A stretch of DNA of 36,765 bases, taken from Bacillota bacterium. Its GTDB lineage: Bacteria > Bacillota > UBA4882 > UBA10575. The position numbers and the translations under genes are program-made. Position 1 is the first letter of the stretch. Each line of letters opens with the position of its first letter. Below, piece by piece: positions 1-6,972 of the stretch. Location of the stretch: NCBI GenBank assembly GCA_012727425.1, contig JAAYHQ010000021.1, forward strand, positions 1 to 36,765, written 5' to 3'. A model generated the notes under the pieces. It saw only the letters and a program-made list of their open reading frames with translations, made no database searches and was not told where the DNA came from.

Positions 1-800
1 CCAAACATGGAAAAGGGCGGATCTTCCAACAGATCAAACATCCCGGCTCCAAATAGCATGACCCCAGTTTTGGGCGGCAAAAAAGTTACCCGGATCTCGC
101 CAATGTTTCCTCTTTCGCCCCGGTAATGCTCGTTCACCACCAGTACCGCATGGTTGCCCGCCTCCACCTCGCTGATCCGGAACGGGCCGTTGCTGCAGAA
201 ACCGGGAGCGTAATTAACGTTATTCTCATTGATGTATTTGCTATGGACCGGCAGAAACGCCGGAAACGTTAAGAGACTCAAAAAATAGCTGCAGGGCTCT
301 TCTAATGTGATTTGCAGCACGCGTTGATCGAGAGCCTTGATCCCGATCGCCGCCGGGTCGGTCAGCTTCCCCTCCCGGAATGCTTTGACGTTTTTGATCA
401 CATCCAGCAACGTCCGGGCCGGGGTAGGAATTTCCGAAGTGATAATCCGTTTCCAGGACAATTCAAAATCGGCCGCCGTCAGCCGGTCCCCATTGGACCA
501 GTATGCTTCCTTCAGGTGAAAAGTATAAGTCTTCGCATCGGCGGAGATGTACCACTTCGCGGCCACCCCGGGCGCTAAAACGCCGTTGTCCCAAACGACC
601 AAACCCTCATGCAGATTGGCCAGGAGGATCTTTTCCGCGTCAACCGCAACAAACAAAGGATCGTAAGACAAGGGATTCGCTGCCAAGTTAATGGCGATGC
701 TTTTATGTGCCGATAACGTTGTCAGGTTTCCGGGGGTAAAGACCGTTGCAACCAGAAGAAGGACCAAAACCAGCGGTAACTTCCTGTTTCTGCTCTTCAT
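1..800 (-). CDS. Oligopeptide ABC transporter substrate-binding protein, N-terminal part (runs off the window)
   Basis: Translation from ATG at 800 is open to the window edge (about 266 codons; no stop reached). Residues 1-31 form a basic, hydrophobic export signal (MKSRNRKLPLVLVLLLVATV). The mature part matches the SBP_bac_5 (OppA/DppA) pattern: residues near 37-60 read NLAANPLSYDPLFV...ILLANLHEGLV, then APGVAAKWYISADAKTYTFHL and YWSNGDRLTAADFELSWKRI, the typical start of lobe I. It would bind peptides outside the membrane for an ABC importer; the ligand cannot be told. No lipobox cysteine follows the signal, which is unusual for a Gram-positive binding protein, so it may be secreted or held by an uncleaved signal anchor. 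A GGAGAG Shine-Dalgarno motif lies about 10 nt upstream. The dapA terminator separates it from the gene before it. Family assignment is firm; specificity is not. Confidence 0.88.
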   Translation of the reverse strand, partial: MKSRNRKLPLVLVLLLVATVFTPGNLTTLSAHKSIAINLAANPLSYDPLFVAVDAEKILLANLHEGLVVWDNGVLAPGVAAKWYISADAKTYTFHLKEAYWSNGDRLTAADFELSWKRIITSEIPTPARTLLDVIKNVKAFREGKLTDPAAIGIKALDQRVLQITLEEPCSYFLSLLTFPAFLPVHSKYINENNVNYAPGFCSNGPFRISEVEAGNHAVLVVNEHYRGERGNIGEIRVTFLPPKTGVMLFGAGMFDLLEDPPFSMF

Positions 801-866
801 TTTACACTGCTCTCTCCACAAGGCTTTTCCTTTATTCTATCAGAATTACCCCGGGAATTGAATAGA

Positions 867-894
867 AAAAAACGGGCGTTAACGCCCGTTTTTT
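867..894 (-). terminator. Intrinsic terminator after dapA
   Basis: A perfect 28-bp palindrome, with a GC-rich core CGGGCGTTAACGCCCG flanked by A and T runs, begins 14 bp beyond the dapA stop. On the minus strand the stem is followed by a T tract, so it should end the dpa/dap transcript. Its symmetry would let it work in the opposite direction too. Confidence 0.9.
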
Positions 895-908
895 CGCTTG
901 ATTGCTGT

Positions 909-1790
909 TTATCGCAAGCCCAACTGTTGGAGCGTTTCCTTAAGCTGTTCCAACTCTTCCGGTTGCGGTCCCACCAGCGGCAACCGGGTCGTTCCCACCG
1001 AGATGCCCAGCATATTAAGGGCAGCTTTGACCATGATCGGGTTGGCCGTAATGAACAGCACGCGAAAGAGCGGTAGTAATTCCTGATGGAGTTTGGTCGC
1101 TTCGGTAACCTCACCGGCCTCATAAGCCTCGATCATGTTTTTAATTCTCCGCCCCACCAGATGGGAAGCAACACTGACCACCCCGGCGCCACCGACAGAA
1201 AGGATCGGTAAAGTCATATTGTCATCGCCACTGTAAACCAGAAAATCTTTGGGCAAAACGCGAACCATCTCCGCCGCTTGCTCCAGATTGCCAGTGGACT
1301 CTTTTAAGGCCACAATGTTATCGATCTCCGCCAGACGACGCATGGTCGCGGTCGTAATATTGATTCCGGTCCGGCCCGGGATATTATAAATCATCACCGG
1401 TAAAGTCGTTGCTTCCGCCACCTTTTTGAAATGTTGGTATAACCCCTCCTGGGGTGGTTTGTTATAGTAGGGGGCCACCAGCAAAATCCCGTCAACCCCG
1501 GTCCGTTCGGCTTCCTTTGTAAACTCCACCGTCGCTTTGGTGTTGTTCGACCCCGTCCCTGCAATAACCGTTGCCTTACCACCCACCGCTTCCACGACCG
1601 TCGAAAACAGCATCAGTTTTTCTTCGGTCGTCAAAGTTGGCGACTCGCCCGTTGTTCCGGCAATCACCAAGCCATCCGAACCGTTCTCCACCAACTTGAC
1701 AGCTAGGTTTTTGGCGGTTTGGTAATCCACCTCACCATCTTCGTTAAAGGGTGTGACCATTGCCGTTAATAATTTCCCAAATTCCACCAT
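909..1790 (-). CDS. dapA: 4-hydroxy-tetrahydrodipicolinate synthase
   Basis: DapA condenses pyruvate with aspartate semialdehyde, the first committed step of the lysine/diaminopimelate branch, in the cytoplasm. The 293 residues match the family length and fold. Visible landmarks are the GTTGES loop at 45-50 (Thr-Thr of the proton relay), PYYNKP at 107-112, Tyr135 and Arg140 in YNIPGRTG, and the Schiff-base Lys163 in ALKEST. ATG at 1790 is preceded by a GGGAGG-type motif. It is the last gene of the cluster, 20 bp after dapG, and is followed by a strong terminator. Its product feeds DapB, encoded upstream, and also supplies the dihydrodipicolinate that DpaA/DpaB oxidise during sporulation, which explains the clustering. 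Confidence 0.97.
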   Translation of the reverse strand: MVEFGKLLTAMVTPFNEDGEVDYQTAKNLAVKLVENGSDGLVIAGTTGESPTLTTEEKLMLFSTVVEAVGGKATVIAGTGSNNTKATVEFTKEAERTGVDGILLVAPYYNKPPQEGLYQHFKKVAEATTLPVMIYNIPGRTGINITTATMRRLAEIDNIVALKESTGNLEQAAEMVRVLPKDFLVYSGDDNMTLPILSVGGAGVVSVASHLVGRRIKNMIEAYEAGEVTEATKLHQELLPLFRVLFITANPIMVKAALNMLGISVGTTRLPLVGPQPEELEQLKETLQQLGLR

Positions 1791-1810
1791 ATTAATTAAC
1801 CTCCCTTTCT

Positions 1811-3082
1811 TCAGGGAATTTGTTCTCCATGGCTATTTTTGTCCCCCGATCCCTCCTTTAAATCATCTAAACCAAACTCCTCATGCAGGGCACGAAGGGC
1901 TTTGATCATATCTTCCTTCTTGACCAGACAGGCAATGTTCGTATGGGAATCGGCCGTCTGAAACAGGGGAACCTGCGCCTTATGTAAGCCTTGAACCACC
2001 CGGGCCATCACCCCGGGCACCCCCCGAATCCCCGCTCCCACAATGGCCACTTTAGCAAAACCTTTCGCCGCTTTAAACTCCAATCCGGTCTGTTCCAAAA
2101 TGGAAAAAGTCCGGTCAAACAGACTTTCTGGCACCGTAAAGATAATCTGCTCCGGGGTGACCTGAATCATATCAATACTAATCCCGGCCTCCGCCAAACG
2201 GGTAAAGACCTCCAAAGCTTTTCCGCTGGAATTGACATTCTCCGGACAGACCAGGTCAAACTGGGCTAAATCCGGAATATGAGCCAAACCGGTCACCATG
2301 CGGTCGGATTTAAGCTCCAAGCCCGGCTGGACCGGATATGCATCACAGACCAGCGTTCCTTCCTGGTCGGAATGGACGGACCTGATCTTGAGGGGAATGC
2401 GCCCGCGCTTCGCGATCTCCACCGCCCGGGGATGGATCACTTTTGCCCCCAAATGCGCCATTTCGCATAGTTCCTCATAGGTCATGACCTTCAGTAACTT
2501 GGCTTTCGGCACCAGATTGGGGTCGGTCGTCATCACCCCGTTTACATCAGTATATATCTCAACGGCCTCGGCCGCCAAAGCCACTCCTAAAGCTGCGGCG
2601 GTGGTATCACTGCCCCCGCGGCCCAGTGTCGTCACTTCGCCCTTTTGGGTTTGCCCCTGAAAACCGGCCACCACCGCCACCTGTTTCTGGTGCAAACAGC
2701 CAACGATCTTCTCCGGATTGACCTCTATAATGTGAGCATCCCCAAAATTACTGTCGGTAATGATGCCCGCCATCCCGCCGGCGAAAGCCCGTGCTGGCAC
2801 GTGGTGTAGTTTTAAAGTCTGCACCATGATTACCGTGGAGATGAGTTCGCCGCAGGAAAGTAATAAATCCTGTTCTCTGGGGTTAATCTCGGTACAAATC
2901 TCACGGGCCATGGCCAGCAGCGTGTCCGTGGCATAGGGCGCGCCGTACCTGCCCATCGCCGAAACCACAACCACCGGCACATATCCGCGCTCCAGTGCCT
3001 CCTTGATCCGGGCAACCGCTTTCTCGCGCAGCGCCGCCGTGGCCAGAGAAGTGCCGCCAAACTTTTGAACCAAGATACGAAT
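1811..3082 (-). CDS. dapG: Aspartokinase (DapG-type, monofunctional)
   Basis: The enzyme phosphorylates aspartate, the entry step to diaminopimelate, lysine, threonine and methionine. KFGGTS near the N-terminus is the kinase signature; [26 protein letters not shown] and [12 protein letters not shown] are typical nucleotide- and aspartate-binding segments. Two ACT domains follow (about 265-400; [11 protein letters not shown] and [17 protein letters not shown]), which in this family mediate amino-acid feedback. The start is unusual: an in-frame TGA ends 6 nt before position 3082, and the only well-placed Shine-Dalgarno (AAGGAG, 9 nt upstream) points to ATT at 3082. That gives [12 protein letters not shown], which matches the N-terminus I recall for Bacillus DapG. 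The first conventional start is TTG at 3073, 18 nt from the same motif. A GTG at 3092 is out of frame. Bacillus carries asd just before dapG; it is missing here. Confidence 0.93.
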   Translation of the reverse strand: MRILVQKFGGTSLATAALREKAVARIKEALERGYVPVVVVSAMGRYGAPYATDTLLAMAREICTEINPREQDLLLSCGELISTVIMVQTLKLHHVPARAFAGGMAGIITDSNFGDAHIIEVNPEKIVGCLHQKQVAVVAGFQGQTQKGEVTTLGRGGSDTTAAALGVALAAEAVEIYTDVNGVMTTDPNLVPKAKLLKVMTYEELCEMAHLGAKVIHPRAVEIAKRGRIPLKIRSVHSDQEGTLVCDAYPVQPGLELKSDRMVTGLAHIPDLAQFDLVCPENVNSSGKALEVFTRLAEAGISIDMIQVTPEQIIFTVPESLFDRTFSILEQTGLEFKAAKGFAKVAIVGAGIRGVPGVMARVVQGLHKAQVPLFQTADSHTNIACLVKKEDMIKALRALHEEFGLDDLKEGSGDKNSHGEQIP

Positions 3083-3164
3083 GGGTGCTCACTCCTTCGT
3101 CGCTTATTTAAGTTTTACCAGTTTTCTCTGGAGATTTCAACCTTATTTTTTCTGTCCGGCACAA

Positions 3165-3743
3165 TCATTGGAGCAGCGGTTGAAGCTGTTTCCCGGCCAG
3201 GGCGTGGATAACCGTCGGTGTAATCAGCTCCATCTTGGCCACCAACGAATTGGGTTTGCGGTCCGGTTCATCTTGCCCAAAAGGCACAAAATAAATGAAT
3301 TTCCGGTTCAGTAGCATCCCCAGGTTCAAGAGATTCGCTCCCAAGCCGTCGTTGGTGGAGATCGCCAGGACCACCGGGCGTTCATTCCGTAACTGAGCTT
3401 TACAAGCCAGGGTTACTACCGTGTTGGAAACCCCATGGGCCAAATGGCTGAGGGTTGTACCGGTGCAAGGGGCCACCACGATAAGATCGAGGAGTCTTTT
3501 CGGCCCAATTGGTTCAACCTCGACCAAACTTTGCCAAGGCTCGCGTCCGGTGATTTCAACCAACGTTTTATGAAGCTCCTCCCCTTTCCCAAACCGGGTG
3601 TCGGTCTGGAGTACATAAGGGGAAGCGATGGGGAACAGTTCCGCCCCCGCCGCCCGAAGTTGCCTAAGCGCGGGGATGACCTCCGGAATCGTACAGTAGG
3701 AACCGGTGAGACCAAAGCCGATCCGCACACCTGTCAATTGCAT
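3165..3743 (-). CDS. dpaB: Dipicolinate synthase subunit B
   Basis: DpaB (SpoVFB) is the flavoprotein-like subunit that, with DpaA, makes dipicolinic acid in the mother cell for the spore core. VRIGFGLTGSYCTIPEV near the start, TRFGKGEEL, GPKRLLDLIVVAPCTGTTLSHLA, RPVVLAISTNDGLG and FVPFGQDEPDRKPNSLVAKM are conserved SpoVFB blocks with a flavin-decarboxylase-like (Flavoprotein) fold. I chose ATG at 3743, which has GGAGGG 6 nt upstream and starts directly at the conserved domain. The frame extends to a TTG at 3782 that overlaps the dpaA stop, but that start has no good Shine-Dalgarno. It follows dpaA by about 35 bp and precedes dapG. Confidence 0.95.
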   Translation of the reverse strand: MQLTGVRIGFGLTGSYCTIPEVIPALRQLRAAGAELFPIASPYVLQTDTRFGKGEELHKTLVEITGREPWQSLVEVEPIGPKRLLDLIVVAPCTGTTLSHLAHGVSNTVVTLACKAQLRNERPVVLAISTNDGLGANLLNLGMLLNRKFIYFVPFGQDEPDRKPNSLVAKMELITPTVIHALAGKQLQPLLQ

Positions 3744-3778
3744 TCTCAACCCTCCAAGCTGAACTTTTATCCTGTGTC

Positions 3779-4675
3779 TCAATCCGGTCGGCTTAGTTCC
3801 TGTTTAATCAAGCCTGGAAGGTTGGTGGCAAGGATCCGGCCGGCGGTCTGCGGCGCGACTTTCCCCGGAAGTCCTAAAGCCAAAATAGCCGTCAGCCGGT
3901 AGCGCGCAGCCGCTTCAAAATCAACACCACCGGGGGCGGAAGCCAGATCAATAATCAGTGTTTCCGGAGACATGCGGGCCAGAAGGGGAGCGGTGAGCAC
4001 CAAGGCCGGAATCGTATTGAAAACCACGTCGGCCTGGGTAACCGCCTGGTCGAGACGACTAAGGGGTAAAGATTGATAACCCAAACCGGCGGCGGCAGCC
4101 AATTGCTGCGGATTACGGGCGGCAACCGTAACCGCCGCCCCCAAGGCCTGTAACCGGGAGGCCAAAGCCCGGGCCACCCGTCCAAACCCCAAAATCAGAC
4201 AGGCCGCGCCATCTACCGTATACGATGTTTTTTCCATCATCAACTGAATAGCGCCTTCGGCAGTGGGAATGGCGTTGGGGATGGCGATCGCATCGTGATC
4301 GGCATATTCGCAGACCCGAACCCCGTTTTCACGGGCCATCTGTTTTAAATGGGCCGGGAACTTTCCGGTAACCAGCAAGGCTTTCTTTTCCACCAAGGCG
4401 AAAAACGCCGGGTCAATTTTGATATCGACCGTCGAAGCACAGGTTTTGACCATTCCACGGGCGTCAGCTCCACTGATCGGGAGGATAACAACTTGTGCGC
4501 CGGTGAGCGCCTCTTTAAGATCGGTTGCCGGCTGCAGACGGGGTACCGTCGGTAGTCCGGTCAAACCCAACGTTTTCACCCAGGGCGCCACTGTGAGCAT
4601 CGCCTCGGCGACGAACACTTGCCGGTCGTCACCACCCAAGACCGCTACACCGCCATCAATCGGAAATCGTGCCAA
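3779..4675 (-). CDS. dpaA: Dipicolinate synthase subunit A
   Basis: DpaA (SpoVFA) is the NAD(P)-dependent dehydrogenase-like subunit of dipicolinate synthase. The 298 residues show an N-terminal VAVLGGDDRQVF segment (10-21), where SpoVFA proteins have a similar GGD.RQ motif, and a second Rossmann segment at 158-185 (ACLILGFGRVARALASRLQALG, with GFGRVA at 163-168). The conserved NAIPTAEGAIQLMME occurs at 134-148. TTG at 4675 is the start: GGAGGG lies 7 nt upstream and no better codon is near. A 145-200 bp leader separates it from dapB and carries a possible terminator and a candidate sigma-K promoter, so dpaA may head its own late-sporulation transcript dpaA-dpaB-dapG-dapA. Confidence 0.95.
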   Translation of the reverse strand: MARFPIDGGVAVLGGDDRQVFVAEAMLTVAPWVKTLGLTGLPTVPRLQPATDLKEALTGAQVVILPISGADARGMVKTCASTVDIKIDPAFFALVEKKALLVTGKFPAHLKQMARENGVRVCEYADHDAIAIPNAIPTAEGAIQLMMEKTSYTVDGAACLILGFGRVARALASRLQALGAAVTVAARNPQQLAAAAGLGYQSLPLSRLDQAVTQADVVFNTIPALVLTAPLLARMSPETLIIDLASAPGGVDFEAAARYRLTAILALGLPGKVAPQTAGRILATNLPGLIKQELSRPD

Positions 4676-4769
4676 GCAAAAACCCTCCCTCTCCTTATCT
4701 GATCAGACCAAGCCGTTTATACTTCTTTCTCCGAAGCCATAAACTTTTGAAACAGACGCCGGTCAATAG

Positions 4770-4797
4770 TAATATATTCTTGGCGGAAAGGAGAGGT
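4770..4797 (-). promoter_or_regulatory. Candidate sigma-K promoter ahead of dpaA
   Basis: On the minus strand, AC (4797-4796) is followed 17 nt later by AATATATTA (4778-4770). This fits the Bacillus sigma-K pattern AC-(16-17)-CATAnnnTA with one mismatch. The -35 side also reads TTGACA. It lies about 95 bp upstream of the dpaA start, and dipicolinate synthase is sigma-K dependent in Bacillus. This is pattern matching only. Confidence 0.35.
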
Positions 4798-4804
4798 GTC
4801 AAAA

Positions 4805-4837
4805 AGTCCATCCCTGATGGCCTTAATCAATCAGGGC
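4805..4837 (-). terminator. Possible weak terminator after dapB
   Basis: CCCTGAT and ATCAGGG form a 7-bp stem with an 11-nt loop spanning the dapB stop codon. An overlapping smaller hairpin, CCATC-AGG-GATGG, is followed by ACTTTTT on the minus strand. Either could attenuate transcription between dapB and dpaA. The T tract is short. Confidence 0.35.
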
Positions 4838-5623
4838 ATCCAGTCCGTAAATCAACCCCTTTACCGAAGGTGCTTTCCGCACCGCCAGGAGTACGCCGGG
4901 CATGAAAGAAGAGCGGTCCAGCGAGTCATGGCGAATCGTCAGCGTTTGCCCCTGCCCGCCAAAGATCACTTCCTGGTGGGCAATGAGTCCAGGCAGGCGT
5001 ACACTATGGATTTTCGTGCCCAGATATTCCCCGCCCCGGGCTCCGTTGATCTTCTCCAAGGGTGCCGGTCTACTTCCGGGTTCTGCCGTACGCCCGGCGG
5101 CAATCAACTCCGCCGTCTTCAACGCCGTCCCCGACGGAGCGTCAATCTTGCGGTCGTGGTGCAGTTCGATAATCTCCACATCCGGAAAATATTTAGCTGC
5201 TTCCTGCGCAAAACGCATCATTAACACCGCGCCCAGAGCAAAGTTGGGGGCAACGATCACTCCTTTTCCGGTCCGCACCGCCAAATCTTCAATTTCTTCC
5301 AGATTTTCCGCGGTCAAACCGGTCGTTCCCACCACCGCATGGACCCCCGCCGCCAGTGCCGCTTTAATATTATCCATCACCGTCAAGGGCGTGGTAAAAT
5401 CGACCATCACCGCCGCCGTCTTCTTCTTTAAAGCGGCCGGAAGATCGGTTTCGACTTTTATCCCCAGCTCACCAAGGCCGCAAATCTCGCCGATGTCTTC
5501 GCCAGCCCCCGCCTGATCAACAACCCCGACCAACTGGAGATCCGCCTGGGCAACAACGGCTTTAACCACTTCCCGGCCCATTCGTCCATAAGCCCCTGCG
5601 ACCAGTACTCCTAATTTGTCCAT
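4823..5623 (-). CDS. dapB: 4-hydroxy-tetrahydrodipicolinate reductase
   Basis: DapB reduces the DapA product with NAD(P)H in the diaminopimelate pathway. The 266 residues carry the N-terminal nucleotide motif GAYGRMG (10-16), DFTTP and GTTGL, and the catalytic/substrate block HHDRKIDAPSGTA (155-167), all family signatures. I place the start at ATG 5623, with GGAGGT 9 nt upstream. A GTG two codons earlier (5629) is in frame but only 3 nt from that motif. The gene lies between ylmC and dpaA; this is a different position from Bacillus, where dapB is elsewhere. A possible attenuator follows it. Confidence 0.96.
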   Translation of the reverse strand: MDKLGVLVAGAYGRMGREVVKAVVAQADLQLVGVVDQAGAGEDIGEICGLGELGIKVETDLPAALKKKTAAVMVDFTTPLTVMDNIKAALAAGVHAVVGTTGLTAENLEEIEDLAVRTGKGVIVAPNFALGAVLMMRFAQEAAKYFPDVEIIELHHDRKIDAPSGTALKTAELIAAGRTAEPGSRPAPLEKINGARGGEYLGTKIHSVRLPGLIAHQEVIFGGQGQTLTIRHDSLDRSSFMPGVLLAVRKAPSVKGLIYGLDALID

Positions 5624-5689
5624 TTTCACGCCACCTCCACGCTCGTTGCTGCTGTCGTTACTATTGTCCCCGCAACGGCTTCATCAGTT

Positions 5690-5956
5690 TTAGCCGGGCA
5701 AACATTGTCGACCCGGCTTATTCCTTTCCCGTACTGCCTCATCCGCATACAGGATCAGATCGGCACTAATCTTTTTCACCACTGTCCAAGGGATCTCCTG
5801 CCCCGGACGGGAAAGAAATCCGCCGGCCGGGAGCAGCAGACTGACCACCTGTCCATCTTTTGGGTCAATCACCAAATCAAGTTTGGGAAAGGGACCCCTT
5901 TTGCTCCCATCGGCAATATTGACCAACTCTTTCCGGGTCAATTCGGACCAACGCAT
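5690..5956 (-). CDS. ylmC: YlmC/YmxH family PRC-barrel-like sporulation protein
   Basis: An 88-residue small protein of the YlmC/YmxH family (PRC-barrel-like fold). It begins MRWSELTRKELVNIADGSKRG and continues DLVIDPKDGQVVSLLLPAG and IPWTVVKKISADLILYAD, as in these proteins. In Bacillus ymxH sits immediately upstream of spoVFA and is expressed during sporulation; here it sits two genes upstream of dpaA and directly after sigK. Its biochemical role is unknown. The start is ATG at 5956, preceded by a G-run 6 nt upstream; a GTG one codon earlier is possible. The G-run is one arm of a perfect inverted repeat (5964-5987), so translation may be hindered when the RNA folds. Confidence 0.88.
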   Translation of the reverse strand: MRWSELTRKELVNIADGSKRGPFPKLDLVIDPKDGQVVSLLLPAGGFLSRPGQEIPWTVVKKISADLILYADEAVRERNKPGRQCLPG

Positions 5957-5963
5957 CACCTAC

Positions 5964-5987
5964 CCCCCCAATATACATATTGGGGGG
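5964..5987 (-). promoter_or_regulatory. Perfect inverted repeat covering the ylmC ribosome-binding site
   Basis: Two exact 11-nt arms (CCCCCCAATAT and its complement) with a 2-nt centre lie between sigK and ylmC. On the minus strand the 3' arm is the G-run that serves as the ylmC Shine-Dalgarno. There is no following T tract, so it is not an ordinary terminator. It may be an RNA hairpin that blocks initiation, or a protein operator. Confidence 0.6.
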
Positions 5988-6016
5988 AAGAAGTGAACAT
6001 TCTTGGTACGGAAGCT

Positions 6017-6733
6017 TTATTTTTCTTCCTGTTCTTCGCCGGAAAAGTATTTAAACAGTTTTTTTAAGGCCTTTTTTTCAATGCGGGAGACATAGGAACG
6101 GGAAATCCCCAAAACTTTGGCGATCTCGCGCTGGGTTTTGCCGAAGCCGTCCCGCAGTCCGTAACGCAGTTCGATCACTTTCTGCTCTCGTTTGCTCAAA
6201 ACATGCAGCTTTTTACGGAGCGTTTCTTCTTCCATTTTCCCCTCAACAACCTCCGGCACCAAATCGGTGCCCGTATCCAAGATATCCAGCAGGGTAAGCT
6301 CATTTCCTTCTTTGTCCGCGCCGATCGGATCCTGTAAAAAAACATTGTTCTTCATCTTTTTGGTGGAACGCAAATGCATCAGAATCTCATTTTCAATACA
6401 CCGGGCCGCATAGGTTGCCAGGCGGGTATTGTACTTCCTTTGATAGGTATTAATCCCCTTGATCAAGCCGATGGTCCCGATGGAGATCAGATCATCGTTG
6501 TCTTCACCGGTGTTGTCAAACTTCTTGACGATGTGGGCCACCAAACGCAGATTCCGTTCGATCAAAGTATTTTTCGCTTCCGGATCACCGGCCTCCATCC
6601 GCCGGATCAAAGCCTGCTCCTCCTCTTCCGTGAGCGGCATGGGAAAAACATTGTTATTGGCAATATACGAGACCAACCAGGCAAACTGCTCATAAATCAG
6701 GTTGAGCAGCATCCCGATCCATGGAAGGATCAT
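6017..6733 (-). CDS. sigK: RNA polymerase sporulation sigma factor K
   Basis: Sigma-K directs late mother-cell transcription (coat, cortex, dipicolinate). The 238 residues contain a hydrophobic N-terminal pro-sequence (1-22, MILPWIGMLLNLIYEQFAWL) followed by VSYIANNN; by analogy with Bacillus pro-sigma-K, processing would fall near Ser22-Tyr23. Region 2 (55-125) has NLRLVAHIVKKFDNTGED and DLISIGTIGLIKGI, the sigma-K hallmark, and ATYAARCIENEILMHLR. Region 4 (180-225) ends in the helix-turn-helix TQREIAKVLGISRSYVSRIEK. The gene is whole, with no skin-type insertion. ATG 6733 has GAGGGGG 7 nt upstream. It leads the ylmC-dapB-dpaA-dpaB-dapG-dapA cluster. The 239-bp gap upstream holds no gene; AGGACA-17-TATAAA there is a weak possible promoter. 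Confidence 0.95.
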   Translation of the reverse strand: MILPWIGMLLNLIYEQFAWLVSYIANNNVFPMPLTEEEEQALIRRMEAGDPEAKNTLIERNLRLVAHIVKKFDNTGEDNDDLISIGTIGLIKGINTYQRKYNTRLATYAARCIENEILMHLRSTKKMKNNVFLQDPIGADKEGNELTLLDILDTGTDLVPEVVEGKMEEETLRKKLHVLSKREQKVIELRYGLRDGFGKTQREIAKVLGISRSYVSRIEKKALKKLFKYFSGEEQEEK

Positions 6734-6972
6734 CGGCCTACCCCCTCGTTAAGTAAACTACGGTGTGTTTATAAATATGAGGGGGGCTTTTGTCCTGTGC
6801 CAGTCCGGACCGGGTCCTATTTTTGGTTATCCCACCCCACGCTGCCGGCCAACCAGGCAAAGACAGCGCTCTCTACTCCATGTATATCGCGCACCGCCGA
6901 AACCGCGCAACAACGTCATACACCGCTGATTACACTGCTGGCCAACCATCTGGCAAAGAACAAGGCAACTCC

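Noticed and set aside
2901-3092. A GTG-started short gene with a good Shine-Dalgarno at the start of dapG
   Set aside because: Its 63-residue product has no family features and lies in another frame of the kinase coding region; the ribosome-binding site is better explained by the ATT start of dapG.
3744-3782. Longer dpaB from TTG 3782 overlapping dpaA
   Set aside because: No Shine-Dalgarno at the right distance, extra residues not in the family, and a GGAGGG exactly 6 nt before ATG 3743.
6734-6972. A sigma-E promoter or small gene in the 239-bp gap before sigK
   Set aside because: TCATATT looks like a -35 box, but no -10 match lies at the right spacing, and no frame has a ribosome-binding site.
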